From: Roseitalea porphyridii
GTDB taxonomy: Bacteria; Pseudomonadota; Alphaproteobacteria; Rhizobiales; Rhizobiaceae
DNA: 64,000 nt
Direction of reading: 5' to 3'
Assembly (NCBI RefSeq): GCF_004331955.1
Contig: NZ_CP036532.1
Coordinates: forward strand, 3,475,673-3,539,672
A program made the translations under genes and the position numbers. Below, piece by piece: positions 8,204 to 19,171 of the stretch; the stretch's first letter is position 1; each line of letters opens with the position of its first letter. Under the pieces are notes generated by a model that was given only the letters and a program-made list of their open reading frames with translations, had not been told where the DNA came from and searched no databases.

Positions 8204-9031
8204 TCAGCGAAGGCGCAGCTTCATGTGCCGGTTGACGTCCTTGTAGAGCAGGTAGCGGAACCGGCCCGGTCCGCCCGCATAGCAGGCCTGCGGACAAAAC
8301 GCGCGCAGCCACATGAAGTCGCCCGCCTCCACCTCGACCCAGTCCCGGTTGAGCCGGTAGACCGCCTTGCCTTCGAGCACGTAGAGGCCGTGCTCCATCA
8401 CATGGGTCTCGGCGAAGGGAATGACCGCGCCGGGCTCGAACGTGACGATGTTGACGTGCATGTCGTGCGCCATGTCGGCCGGATCGACGAACCGGGTGGT
8501 CGCCCAGCGACCGTCGGTGCCCGGCATGGCGACGGGCTCGACCTCTGCGTCGCTTGTCACGAAGGCTTTCGGCGCCGCGATCTGGTCGACCGGCTCGTAG
8601 GCCTTGCGGATCCAGTGGAACGTCGCGGCCCCATCGCTCCGGTTGCGGATCGTCCAGTCGGTAGCCGGTGGAATGAAGGCATAGCCGCCGGGCCGCATCG
8701 CGTGCGCCTCGCCGGCAAGGATCACTTCGACCGCGCCGGCGGTGACGAACAGAACCGCCTCGGCGGTCTCGTCCGGTTCGGGCCGGTCCGACCCGCCGCC
8801 CGGCGCCACCTCGACGATCATCTGCGAAAAGGTCTCGGCGAAGCCCGACAGCGGGCGCGCCAGCACCCAGGCCAGCGTTCCGTCCCAGTGCGGCAGGTTC
8901 GAGGTGACGATGTCGCGCATCACGCCGCGCGGGATCACCGCATAGGCCTCGGTGAAGACGGCGCGGCCGGTCAGAAGATCGCTCTGGTCCGGATGACCGC
9001 CGGCCGGCGAGTGATAGGCGTGTTCGCGCAT
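8204..9031 (-). CDS. allE: (S)-ureidoglycine aminohydrolase (bicupin)
   Basis: Releases ammonia from (S)-ureidoglycine to give (S)-ureidoglycolate in purine/allantoin catabolism. The 275-residue protein has two cupin halves: the first around residues 60-130 (VAPGGGSDRPEPDETAEAVL), the second around 195-265 with FEPGAVIPFAETHVMEHGLYVLEG, where His and Glu bind the metal. The C-terminal WLRAFCPQACYAGGPGRFRYLLYK stretch, in pieces, matches the family. No other ureide gene is adjacent. It faces away from the TadG-like gene, and 188 nt between them hold both promoters. Confidence 0.9.
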   Translation of the reverse strand: MREHAYHSPAGGHPDQSDLLTGRAVFTEAYAVIPRGVMRDIVTSNLPHWDGTLAWVLARPLSGFAETFSQMIVEVAPGGGSDRPEPDETAEAVLFVTAGAVEVILAGEAHAMRPGGYAFIPPATDWTIRNRSDGAATFHWIRKAYEPVDQIAAPKAFVTSDAEVEPVAMPGTDGRWATTRFVDPADMAHDMHVNIVTFEPGAVIPFAETHVMEHGLYVLEGKAVYRLNRDWVEVEAGDFMWLRAFCPQACYAGGPGRFRYLLYKDVNRHMKLRLR

Positions 9032-9219
9032 GGACGTTCCGCTGTTCGTTCCGGCCTGTCTTCGGGCCTGCGGCCGATGCCGTCAAGCCCGGCTCATCCA
9101 CACCCGGCTCGCCCGACGAAGTTAACGGTCGGTCAACGGTATCGATGGCTTTGTGCCCATGCGGGAAACCGCATCTTCGAACCGATCGGGTACGGTCTCC
9201 GGCCAGGCAGGGGAAGACG

Positions 9220-10461
9220 ATGATGCGATTCATCAAGGACAGGGCGGGAGGATTCTCGACGAGCTTCGCGCTGGTCGGGCTGTTCCTTGCCGCTTCCGTA
9301 GGCGTGGCTGTCGACTATTCGATCTACGCCAACCAGCGCGCGGCGATGAAGCAATCCCTCGAAACCGGGGTCCTGGCGGCGGTGCGCGAGGCGCCGGTGC
9401 AGGGCTGGGACGAGGACACGATCGCGGCGGTCGTCGACAGCTATGTCGATGCCAATCTGCGCAAGGCGTCCTTCGGCGGCGCCGAATATGTGCTCGATGT
9501 CGAGCCGCTTCCCGAAAGGGGCCGCGTTCGCGCCACGCTGTGGCAGAACGATCACGGCTACTTCGTGCTGGGCCATTTCCGCAAGAACCCGCAGATCGTG
9601 GTCCAGGCCGAGGCGGCGATCGTCTCGTCTGCCAACATCTGCGTTCTGGCGCTCGACGGCTCGGCCCCCGCGGCGCTTTCGCTCGGCAAGGCCCGGACCT
9701 CGCTGACCGCCCGGAACTGCGGCGTGTTCGTCAACTCCACCGACCGGCACGCGATCCATGTCGAGCAGCAGTCGACCCTGTCGGCGAGCCAGATTTGCAC
9801 CGCGGGCGGCTACGATGCGCGCCTCGTCGACATGCGTCCGCAGCCGCAGGTCGACTGCCCCGTCATTCCCGACCCGCTGGCCGGCCGCACGCCGCCGAGC
9901 TTCGGCGCATGCGACTACCGCGACGTCGCCGTCGACCGCGACGCCACCCTTCATCCGGGCGTCTATTGCGGCGGACTGGACATCAACGGCACGATCGAGG
10001 TGAAGCTGACGCCCGGCATCTACGTCATCAAGGACGGTCCGTGGACAATCGGCGGCAATGCGACGCTGAGCGGCGACAATGTCGGCTTCTATCTGACCGG
10101 CAGCGGATCGACCATGTCGTTCGAGAATTCCTCCAACATCGCGCTGACCGCACCCAGGGACGGTCCGATGGCCGGCATGCTGATCTTCGAGGACCGGGCC
10201 TCGCCGCCCGATCGCGTCTTCGAGATTTCCTCCAAGGACGCCGAGATGCTGCTGGGCACGATCTATCTTCCCAAGGGCAAGCTCCATGTGCGCGGCAAGA
10301 ACCGCTTCGCAGGGGCGGCCGCCTGGACCGCGATCATCGCCCGCGAGATCGTCGCCGACGACGGTCCGGCGATCGAGCTGAACTCGGACTATGCGGCCAC
10401 CGACATTCCGGTGCCCGAAGGCGTCGGCGCCGTCGATGGTCAGGTGCGTCTGACGCAGTAA
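9220..10461 (+). CDS. TadG-like pilus/secretion-associated protein without VWA domain
   Basis: A 413-residue protein with the layout of Tad-type pseudopilin/TadG proteins. A short positive N-terminus (MMRFIKDRAGGFSTSFAL) precedes one membrane segment (about 15-35), then a large extracytoplasmic region begins with DYSIYANQRAAMKQSLETGVLAAV, the usual TadE/TadG post-membrane helix. The distal half (about 190-400) is Gly/Asp-rich with a repeating short-strand pattern, suggesting a beta-helix rather than the VWA fold of classical TadG. The start has a GGGGAAG Shine-Dalgarno. No tad ATPase or secretin genes are nearby, so its role in a pilus is unproven. Confidence 0.7.
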   Translation: MMRFIKDRAGGFSTSFALVGLFLAASVGVAVDYSIYANQRAAMKQSLETGVLAAVREAPVQGWDEDTIAAVVDSYVDANLRKASFGGAEYVLDVEPLPERGRVRATLWQNDHGYFVLGHFRKNPQIVVQAEAAIVSSANICVLALDGSAPAALSLGKARTSLTARNCGVFVNSTDRHAIHVEQQSTLSASQICTAGGYDARLVDMRPQPQVDCPVIPDPLAGRTPPSFGACDYRDVAVDRDATLHPGVYCGGLDINGTIEVKLTPGIYVIKDGPWTIGGNATLSGDNVGFYLTGSGSTMSFENSSNIALTAPRDGPMAGMLIFEDRASPPDRVFEISSKDAEMLLGTIYLPKGKLHVRGKNRFAGAAAWTAIIAREIVADDGPAIELNSDYAATDIPVPEGVGAVDGQVRLTQ

Positions 10462-10549
10462 GGCTGCGTCGGGCGCGGCCTGCGTCTCATCGCTATCAGG
10501 GAAAATCTGATTGCTGGTTTCGTTCCCGCCTTGACCGGGCGGTCGCCCG

Positions 10550-11770
10550 TCAGCGTGCCGCGTAGGCGAGGAACCGGTCGAGCGGAACCGGCCTGGAGAA
10601 CAGGAAGCCCTGGGCCTCGTCCACCTCCAGATTGCGGACGAAATCGTGGGCCCACTGCGTCTCGATGCCTTCGGCCACGGTCTTCAGGCCGACCGACTTG
10701 GCGAGCTTGACGGCCGCCTCGACGCAACTCGCCGCGAAACGGTCGGTCTGCGCGCCGATCACGAACTGCTTGTCGATCTTCAGTTCAGTGAACGGATAGG
10801 CGCCGAGCTGTTCGACATTGGCGTGTCCGGTGCCGAAATCGTCGAGCGCGACGCCGATATCCTTGATCCGCAGCCGCGTCAGATTCTCGAGCGCCGTCAT
10901 CGCGTCGGTCGCAAGGCGCGTCTCGGTCAGTTCGATCGTGAAGTCCGATGGTTCGAGCCCGGTGATCGCCACCCGCTCGCACAGCATGTCGACGAACCCG
11001 TCCTTGGATATGGTCTCGGCCGACACGTTGATCGACAGGTGCATCGGCGCAGGCAGGCGCGTTTGCATGCGCACCGCGTCGGCGAGCACCTGGTCGATGA
11101 TCTGCCAGGTCAACGCATCGATCGTGCCCGCGCTTTCCGCGTGCGCGATCGCGGCCTCCGGATTGATGTCGCGGCCGTGCCCGTCGACGAAGCGCGACAG
11201 CGCCTCCGCGCCGACGCACTGGCCGGTCCACACATCGACGCGGGGCTGATAGAGCACGGCGTCGAGCACGACCGTCCGGTCGCCGGGGACCTTCGCCGGC
11301 CTTGCCGGCTCGGCGAGCCGATCGGCGCCGGCCAGAAGATTGATCAGATCGGCCGGATTGAACGGCTTGGCGAGCGTTCCGGGGCAGTTCAGCCCGTAAA
11401 GATGGGCCAGCCGCTCGGCGCCCCTGATCACGTCGGCCTGTTCGCCCGAGGCCAGCACGAGCGTGCCGGCATAGCCCAGTTCCTTGGCCTTGCGCAGGAA
11501 CGAGACCCCGTCCTCGTTGGGCATGCGCAGGTCGAGCACCAGCGCGTCGATCCGCTCGCCATGGGCGGCGAGCTGCGCCCGCGCCTCGACCCCGTCGCCA
11601 GCGAGCAGCACCTCGTCGGCCCCCGATGCGGTGAAGACCATCTGAAGCGTCTGCGCCAGGATCGGATCGTCGTCGCAGACCAGGACGACACGGCCCTTCA
11701 ACGCCGAACTGTCGAACGGGCTGGCGCCGGGAGCATCGTCCCGCGCGCGGGCTGCCATGTCGTGCTTCAT
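10550..11770 (-). CDS. Receiver-EAL cyclic-di-GMP phosphodiesterase
   Basis: A 406-residue two-domain signalling protein. The N-terminal receiver (about 26-150) has the acidic pocket in VLVCDDDP, phosphoacceptor D80 in LVLDLRMPNEDG and K135 in LAKPF. The EAL domain (about 168-405) keeps the catalytic set: GAEALSRF (E189), LSINVSAE (Asn), IELTETRL (Glu), LDDFGTGH (Asp pair), LKIDKQF (Lys), VAEGIET (Glu) and QGFLFSRP. It should therefore hydrolyse c-di-GMP to pGpG under control of phosphorylation. It is divergent from a hybrid kinase 164 nt away, whose terminal Hpt domain is a plausible phosphodonor; that pairing is an inference from position. Confidence 0.88.
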   Translation of the reverse strand: MKHDMAARARDDAPGASPFDSSALKGRVVLVCDDDPILAQTLQMVFTASGADEVLLAGDGVEARAQLAAHGERIDALVLDLRMPNEDGVSFLRKAKELGYAGTLVLASGEQADVIRGAERLAHLYGLNCPGTLAKPFNPADLINLLAGADRLAEPARPAKVPGDRTVVLDAVLYQPRVDVWTGQCVGAEALSRFVDGHGRDINPEAAIAHAESAGTIDALTWQIIDQVLADAVRMQTRLPAPMHLSINVSAETISKDGFVDMLCERVAITGLEPSDFTIELTETRLATDAMTALENLTRLRIKDIGVALDDFGTGHANVEQLGAYPFTELKIDKQFVIGAQTDRFAASCVEAAVKLAKSVGLKTVAEGIETQWAHDFVRNLEVDEAQGFLFSRPVPLDRFLAYAAR

Positions 11771-11934
11771 ACCCTCAACCCGTTATTCCCTCGGGTGTTT
11801 TGCAGAACCTAAACGCAATTTACTACCAGTGCGTGAAGATGGCGGCCGAACCTTCCGGCGTTGAGGCTTGTTAACCATTGCCGCCCTAGGCTGGGCGCCG
11901 GCAACCGTGCGGCTAAAGGGACGGCCCAAGGACG

Positions 11935-14709
11935 ATGACGACCCCATTCACCCGACCGGCGATGGCGACCCTCGACGCAAGGCGGATCCGCTGGCACAAG
12001 TCCGTGCGCACGCGGCTCGCCCTGACGGCCGCCGCCATGGTGCTGCTCGGCCTTCTGATCGTCGGCGGCACGATCGGCTGGAACGCCTACGACCGGGCGG
12101 TCACCGGCGCCCGCGAGCGGCTCGAGGCGACCGCCGCCGTGCTCGCGGTGGCCGCGTCCGAACCGCTCGTCCTTTCGCAGCAGGGGCGTATCACGCGGGC
12201 CCTGACCGTCATCCGCGAAGTCGACGAGATCCGCTTCGCCACCGTGACCGATGCGGCCGGCACGCCGGTCGCGAGCATCGGAACCGGCGTGTTCCTGTCC
12301 GATGAGACCGAGCAGATGGGCGCGATCACGCCGCGCGCCCTGATCGGACAGGAACGGTTCTGGCTGGAAACGCCGATCGTCCACGCCGGCGACAATGTCG
12401 GCCGGCTCTACGTGCTCGCCGACCTGTCGCGGCTGCGCGCCGGGTTCTTCGCCACGCTCGTGTCCAGTCTCGTCATGGCGCTCGCGGTCTCGGCGATCGT
12501 CGGGCTGCTCGTGCTGATCGTCATCCGGCGGATGACCGCGCCGCTCGCCGGGCTCGCCGCTCTGATGACACGGCTTGCCGCCGACGGTCGCTACGACCGG
12601 CGCGCCAGCGTCGACCGGCAGGACGAGGTCGGCGCGCTGGCATCCTCGTTCAACGCCATGCTCACCCAGATCCAGCGGCGCGACCGCGACCTCAACGACT
12701 ATCGCCTCCACCTCGAGGACAAGGTCGAAAGCCGCACCACCGAACTCAGGCAGGCGATGGTCGCCGCCGAGGCCGCCAACCGCGCCAAGTCCGACTTCCT
12801 GGCCACGATGAGCCACGAGATCCGCACGCCGATGAACGGCATGCTGGTGATGGCCGAGATGCTCGCCGCCGCGCCCCTTTCGGCGCGGCATCAGCGCTAT
12901 GCGCAGATCATCCACCGGTCCGGGCGTGGCCTGCTGGCGATCATCAACGACATTCTCGACCTGTCCAAGATCGAGGCCGGCAGCATCGAACTGGAGGCGA
13001 TTGCGTTCTCCATCGACACGCTGATCGACGACGCGGTCAGCCTGTTCGCCGAGCGAGCGCGCGAAAAGAGGCTCGACCTGAGCGTCCGCGTGGCGCCCGA
13101 CGTCGCCGGCAAGCTGGAGGGCGATCCGACGCGCCTCGGCCAGATCATCAACAATCTGGTCAACAATGCGCTCAAGTTCACGAGGGATGGCGGCGTCGCG
13201 ATCCACGTGGACACGCTTGATGCGTCCGAAGGCCGTCAGATGCTGGCGATCTCGATCGTCGACACCGGCATCGGCATCGCCGAGGACAAGCTGGCCACCA
13301 TCTTCGAGGCGTTCAGCCAGGCCGAGCAGTCGACCACGCGCGAATATGGCGGCACCGGTCTGGGCCTTGCCATCTGCCGCAAGCTTGCCCAGGCGATGGG
13401 CGGCGAACTGAGCGTCGCCAGCCGGCCCGGCGAGGGTTCTCGCTTCACGCTGACCGTCGCGCTTCCGGCCATCGAGGCGATCGCCGATGCCGAACCGCTC
13501 GCCGGCCTGACCTTCGGCCTGCTGGCGCCGCCGTCGATGGCGGGCGACGACATCATCACCCTTCTGACCGGCCATGGCGCCGCGGTCGAGACGCTCGCGA
13601 CGCTCGCCGACGCACCGCCTTCGGGCCCCGCAGCCCTGCTGATCGACGAAGCGTTCGATCCGGAACCAGGCGAAACTGCGCGCGTCGCGCGCACGGGAAT
13701 TCCGATCTTGCGGCTCGTGCGGACCAACGTTTCGACGCCCGCGCCGCTGCCTCACGGCATCGCCGCAGCCGGCACCCTGACACTGCCCCTGTCACGGGGG
13801 GCGCTTCGCCGGCTCGGGACCGCGCTCGCAACCGGTGACTGGGCGATGCTCGAGGCAACCCCGGCCGGCGCCGGCGACACCGCCGCGCTGCCGAGCTTCG
13901 AAAGCGCGCGCGTGCTCGCCGTCGACGACAACACCGTCAATCGCGAGGTGCTCAACGAGGCGCTTCTTGCGCTCGGCGTGACGGCCGACTTCGCCGAAAG
14001 CGGGCCGCAGGCGATCGAACTGGCGGCGCGGACCCACTACGATCTGATCTTCATGGACTGCTCGATGCCCGGCATGGACGGCTTCGAGGCAACGTCCCGC
14101 ATCCGCTCGAACGAGCGCGAGGCGGGACGGCCACGCGCGCGGATCGCAGCCCTGACCGCCCATGTCAGCGGCACCGATCCCGACCAGTTCGCGCGCGCCG
14201 GCATGGACGCGCACGTCACCAAGCCGTTCGCCATCGCCGACATCGCCGAGGCGTTGAGGGCGGCGTGCGGCGGCGAAACCCACGAATGGACAGAAGCGCC
14301 GACCGAAACTGACTTGCCGGCCGATGACGCTCCGCTTCTGGCGGGCCAGACGATCGACATGTTCGAAATGCTCGGCGCCGCCAATGGCGGACAGATGGCG
14401 CAGAAGGTGTTCGGCCTGTTCGCCAGTCACGCGCCGCAAGGTCTCGCCGATCTGAGGGACGCGGCGAAGAACGCCCCGGGCGAACGCGCCCACCTGGTCG
14501 ATCTCGCCCACGCGCTGAAATCGATGTGCGCCAGCGCAGGCGCCGAGCGCGCCCGCCTTCGGTGCCAGGCGATCGAGGACGCCGCCCATGCCGGCGAAAC
14601 AATCGACGCGCAAATGCTCGACGGGCTTGAACGAACCATCAACGAGACGCTCGCCGCGATGGACGGGTTCGGCGCCGGGACGAGCGAGGCCGCGGCAGCC
14701 GGGCGCTGA
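11935..14709 (+). CDS. Membrane hybrid sensor histidine kinase with Hpt domain
   Basis: A 924-residue phosphorelay sensor. Order: TM1 (about 28-50), a periplasmic sensor of ~120 residues resembling CHASE8, TM2 (about 172-197), HAMP (about 198-250), HisKA with H294 in MSHEIRTPMNG, HATPase with N-box NNLVNNALKF, DTGIGI (443-448) and GTGLGL (473-478). A degenerate receiver follows (about 522-630), lacking both the acidic pair and the Lys. Then comes a true receiver (about 657-775) with D708 in FMDCSMPGMDG and K763 in TKPF, and finally an Hpt domain with H859 in DLAHALKSM. The signal sensed is unknown. It is divergently arranged with the REC-EAL gene. Confidence 0.92.
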   Translation: MTTPFTRPAMATLDARRIRWHKSVRTRLALTAAAMVLLGLLIVGGTIGWNAYDRAVTGARERLEATAAVLAVAASEPLVLSQQGRITRALTVIREVDEIRFATVTDAAGTPVASIGTGVFLSDETEQMGAITPRALIGQERFWLETPIVHAGDNVGRLYVLADLSRLRAGFFATLVSSLVMALAVSAIVGLLVLIVIRRMTAPLAGLAALMTRLAADGRYDRRASVDRQDEVGALASSFNAMLTQIQRRDRDLNDYRLHLEDKVESRTTELRQAMVAAEAANRAKSDFLATMSHEIRTPMNGMLVMAEMLAAAPLSARHQRYAQIIHRSGRGLLAIINDILDLSKIEAGSIELEAIAFSIDTLIDDAVSLFAERAREKRLDLSVRVAPDVAGKLEGDPTRLGQIINNLVNNALKFTRDGGVAIHVDTLDASEGRQMLAISIVDTGIGIAEDKLATIFEAFSQAEQSTTREYGGTGLGLAICRKLAQAMGGELSVASRPGEGSRFTLTVALPAIEAIADAEPLAGLTFGLLAPPSMAGDDIITLLTGHGAAVETLATLADAPPSGPAALLIDEAFDPEPGETARVARTGIPILRLVRTNVSTPAPLPHGIAAAGTLTLPLSRGALRRLGTALATGDWAMLEATPAGAGDTAALPSFESARVLAVDDNTVNREVLNEALLALGVTADFAESGPQAIELAARTHYDLIFMDCSMPGMDGFEATSRIRSNEREAGRPRARIAALTAHVSGTDPDQFARAGMDAHVTKPFAIADIAEALRAACGGETHEWTEAPTETDLPADDAPLLAGQTIDMFEMLGAANGGQMAQKVFGLFASHAPQGLADLRDAAKNAPGERAHLVDLAHALKSMCASAGAERARLRCQAIEDAAHAGETIDAQMLDGLERTINETLAAMDGFGAGTSEAAAAGR

Positions 14710-14715
14710 CGGCCG

Positions 14716-15984
14716 TCAGATCGCCTCGCCGCGCAAAAGGCGCGGGGCCGGGCCCGCCAGACCCGCCGCCTGCCGGATGAAGAAGGACTTCATCTGCGGC
14801 ATCCGGTCGACGAGACCGAGCCCGAGGTCGCGCACCGCGCGCAGCGGCGCGAAATCGTTCGAGAACATCCGGTTCAGCACGTCCGTCGTCACGCCCATCT
14901 GCACCGTGTCGAACCGGCGCCAGCGCTGGTAGCGTTCGAGCACGTCGAGCGCGCCGATGTCCTGTCCGAGCCGGTGCGCCTCGACCACGGTCTCGGCCAG
15001 CGCGGCGGCATCCTTGAAGCCCAGGTTCAGCCCCTGGCCGGCGATCGGATGGATGCCGTGGGCGGCATCGCCCGCCAGCGCGAACCGGTCGATGACGAAG
15101 TCGCGCGCCAGCGTCAGCCCGAGCGGATAGGCGCGCGGACCGTCCTCGACGCTCAGCGCGCCAAGATGCAGCCCGAACCGCTGTTCGAGTTCCATCTCGA
15201 AGGTCAGTTCGTCCACCTTCAGGAGGCGCTCGGCGTTGGCGGTCGTCTCGGTCCAGACGATCGAGGAGCGATTGCCGGTCAGCGGCAGGATGGCGAACGG
15301 CCCGGCCGGCAGGAAGTGCTCCTCGGCCCGCCCGCCATGCGACCGTTCGTGGGCGATCGTCGCGACGATGCCCGACTGGCCGTAGTCCCAGTGCACGGTC
15401 CTGATGCCGGCCATCTCGCGAAGTCGGGACTTCACCCCGTCACAGGCGATCAGCAGGCGCGCCTCCACCGCGGTCTCTGCCGTTTCGATGCGCACGCCGG
15501 CGCCATGATTTTCGAAGCCCGTCACGGCCGCGCCCTGCACCACGGCAATGCCCGCTTCGGCGCAGCGCTGGCGCAGGATCCGGTTCATCTCGACATTGGG
15601 CAGCATGTGCGCGAACGGCTCGCCCTCATCGACATCGCCGTCGAAGGTCAGGAACACCGGCCGCACCGGATCGCCCGTGCGACTGTCGGTGACGATCATC
15701 TCGGTCATCGGCTGGGCGTGCGGCGTCAGCGCGTCCCAGCAATCGAGCGCACCGAGCATGCGGCACGCCGCGGCGGCGATCGCCGAAGCCCTTTTGTCGT
15801 TCTCCCACACGCCTTCGGGCGCCGCATCGGCGACCACGACCGACAGGTCCGGCGCGCCGCGCGCGATCGACAGCGCGGTGGCAAGGCCCACATAGCCCGC
15901 CCCCGCCACGGACACGTCGCACCGTTCGGGCAGCGCTGCCGCGCCCCTGCCGCGACCGGCCCTTGCTGGTTTCGCCTTTGCCAT
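14716..15984 (-). CDS. UbiH/UbiF/COQ6-family FAD-dependent ubiquinone hydroxylase
   Basis: A flavin monooxygenase that hydroxylates the ring of a ubiquinone precursor. The 422-residue protein has the N-terminal FAD-binding site VAGAGYVGLATALSIAR, the mid-protein motif LLIACDGVKSRLR (the DG motif) and the second FAD motif RFALAGDAAHGIHPIAGQGLN. These are diagnostic of the UbiH/COQ6 family; which ring carbon it attacks (UbiH, UbiF or the alphaproteobacterial UbiL type) cannot be decided. About 20 basic, Ala-rich residues precede the core. It is convergent with the kinase gene (6 nt apart) and divergent from tesB, an arrangement common in Rhizobiales. Confidence 0.85.
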   Translation of the reverse strand: MAKAKPARAGRGRGAAALPERCDVSVAGAGYVGLATALSIARGAPDLSVVVADAAPEGVWENDKRASAIAAAACRMLGALDCWDALTPHAQPMTEMIVTDSRTGDPVRPVFLTFDGDVDEGEPFAHMLPNVEMNRILRQRCAEAGIAVVQGAAVTGFENHGAGVRIETAETAVEARLLIACDGVKSRLREMAGIRTVHWDYGQSGIVATIAHERSHGGRAEEHFLPAGPFAILPLTGNRSSIVWTETTANAERLLKVDELTFEMELEQRFGLHLGALSVEDGPRAYPLGLTLARDFVIDRFALAGDAAHGIHPIAGQGLNLGFKDAAALAETVVEAHRLGQDIGALDVLERYQRWRRFDTVQMGVTTDVLNRMFSNDFAPLRAVRDLGLGLVDRMPQMKSFFIRQAAGLAGPAPRLLRGEAI

Positions 15985-16112
15985 GCCTGTTCCCTTTCGC
16001 CGACGGTGCGCTCACTTGACTAGCCGCGCGCCCTTGTAGCAAGGCGGCAAGGCGTCGCAAACAGCGTCGTTCCCGCCCGCCACTCCGGGCCCCGGCCCGC
16101 ACAGGTTCCGCC

Positions 16113-16979
16113 ATGTCCGAAGCGATGCAGAAGGTGCTGTCGATCCTCGATCTGGAGGCCGTCGGCGACAATCATTTCCAGGGCCGCAGCCCGCAATCGG
16201 GCTGGCAGCGCGTGTTCGGCGGCCAGGTGATCGGCCAGGCGCTGGTCGCCGCCCAGCGGACCGTGCCGTCCGATCGGCATGTCCATTCGCTGCACTGCTA
16301 TTTCGTGCGCCCCGGCGACCCGGCGGTGCCGATCGACTACACGGTCGACCGGATCCGCGACGGCGGCAGCTTCGCCACGCGCCGCGTGCTGGCCGAACAG
16401 GACGGCAAGGCGATCTTCGCCATGTCCGCCTCCTTCCAGGTCGACGAGCCCGGGCTCGACCACCACATGCCGATGCCGCCCGAAGTGCCGCAGCCCGAGG
16501 CGCTGATGGGCGAGAAGCAGTTGATCGACACGTTCATCGACCAGGTGCCGGAGAACATCCGCCGCTACTGGATGCGGGAGCGGCCGATCGAACTCAGGCC
16601 GGTCTCGCTCACCCACTATATCAGCCGCGAGAAGCTGCCGCCCGTCCAGCATGTCTGGGTCCGCGCCAACGGCCCGGTGCCAGACGACCGCGCCGTGCAG
16701 GCCGCCGTGCTCGCCTATCTGTCCGACATGACCCTCCTCGACACGTCGCTGTTCGCCCACGGAAGGGCGATCTTCGACGCCGATCTTCAGGTCGCCAGCC
16801 TCGATCACGCCATGTGGTTCCACCGTCCCGACCGGCTCGATGACTGGCTGCTCTATGCCCAGGACAGCCCGAACGCGTCGGGCGCGCGCGGCTTCACGCG
16901 CGGCGGCCTCTATACGCGCGATGGCGTGCTGGTCGCCTCGGTCGCCCAGGAAGGCCTGATCCGCCTGCGCAAGCGCTGA
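16113..16979 (+). CDS. tesB: Acyl-CoA thioesterase II
   Basis: Hydrolyses medium- and long-chain acyl-CoA to free acid and CoA. The 288-residue protein is a double hotdog of the normal TesB size. Recognisable segments are GRSPQSGWQRVFGGQVIGQAL in pieces near residues 26-46, HSLHCYFVRPGDP, SFATRRVLAEQDG, then YLSDMTLLDTSL and LDHAMWFHRP in the second hotdog, which carry the Asp/Thr/Gln catalytic network. The C-terminus ends VASVAQEGLIR. It precedes the glnK-amtB unit, but 231 nt with its own promoter signal separate them. Confidence 0.93.
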   Translation: MSEAMQKVLSILDLEAVGDNHFQGRSPQSGWQRVFGGQVIGQALVAAQRTVPSDRHVHSLHCYFVRPGDPAVPIDYTVDRIRDGGSFATRRVLAEQDGKAIFAMSASFQVDEPGLDHHMPMPPEVPQPEALMGEKQLIDTFIDQVPENIRRYWMRERPIELRPVSLTHYISREKLPPVQHVWVRANGPVPDDRAVQAAVLAYLSDMTLLDTSLFAHGRAIFDADLQVASLDHAMWFHRPDRLDDWLLYAQDSPNASGARGFTRGGLYTRDGVLVASVAQEGLIRLRKR

Positions 16980-17093
16980 TTTCCTGTGCAGATCGCGATT
17001 TTCGCCTAATTTTTGGGCACACCCGCTGCGCTCCGATGCCCTCTTTCCGGGCACCCTCGAAAAATAGCTCTCATATTCAATAACTTGCGAGTT

Positions 17094-17549
<456 letters not shown>

Positions 17550-17580
17550 GCCGCTTCGCCATCCAGGGAGTCTTCAACCC

Positions 17581-18930
<1,350 letters not shown>

Positions 18931-19035
18931 CGGCCCGGCTGGCGGGGCCGACCTCCTCCCGGCCCCGCCGCCACCGTTTCACGCTCCGAAGGGAGCGACA
19001 ACGATCCCGTCGTGATGGCTTCCATCACACCAACT

Positions 19036-19064
19036 GGCCCGGTCCCTGCGACCGGGCCTTTTTT
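19036..19064 (+). terminator. Rho-independent terminator after amtB
   Basis: GGCCCGGTC (19036-19044) pairs perfectly with GACCGGGCC (19050-19058) across a 5-nt loop, followed by six T. It ends the glnK-amtB transcript. Confidence 0.9.
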
Positions 19065-19171
19065 CGCGCAGGCGCCGAGCCGGTCGGGCGGGGATGGTTA
19101 ATGTGCGCTTAACCAGTCCCGCCTAGGCTTGCGCGCGAAGAACGACCGCCAGCACGATAACGGGACCGACC

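Noticed and set aside
11809..13755. 648-codon minus-strand open frame within the hybrid kinase gene
   Set aside because: Shadow of the kinase frame, which has intact HisKA and HATPase motifs.
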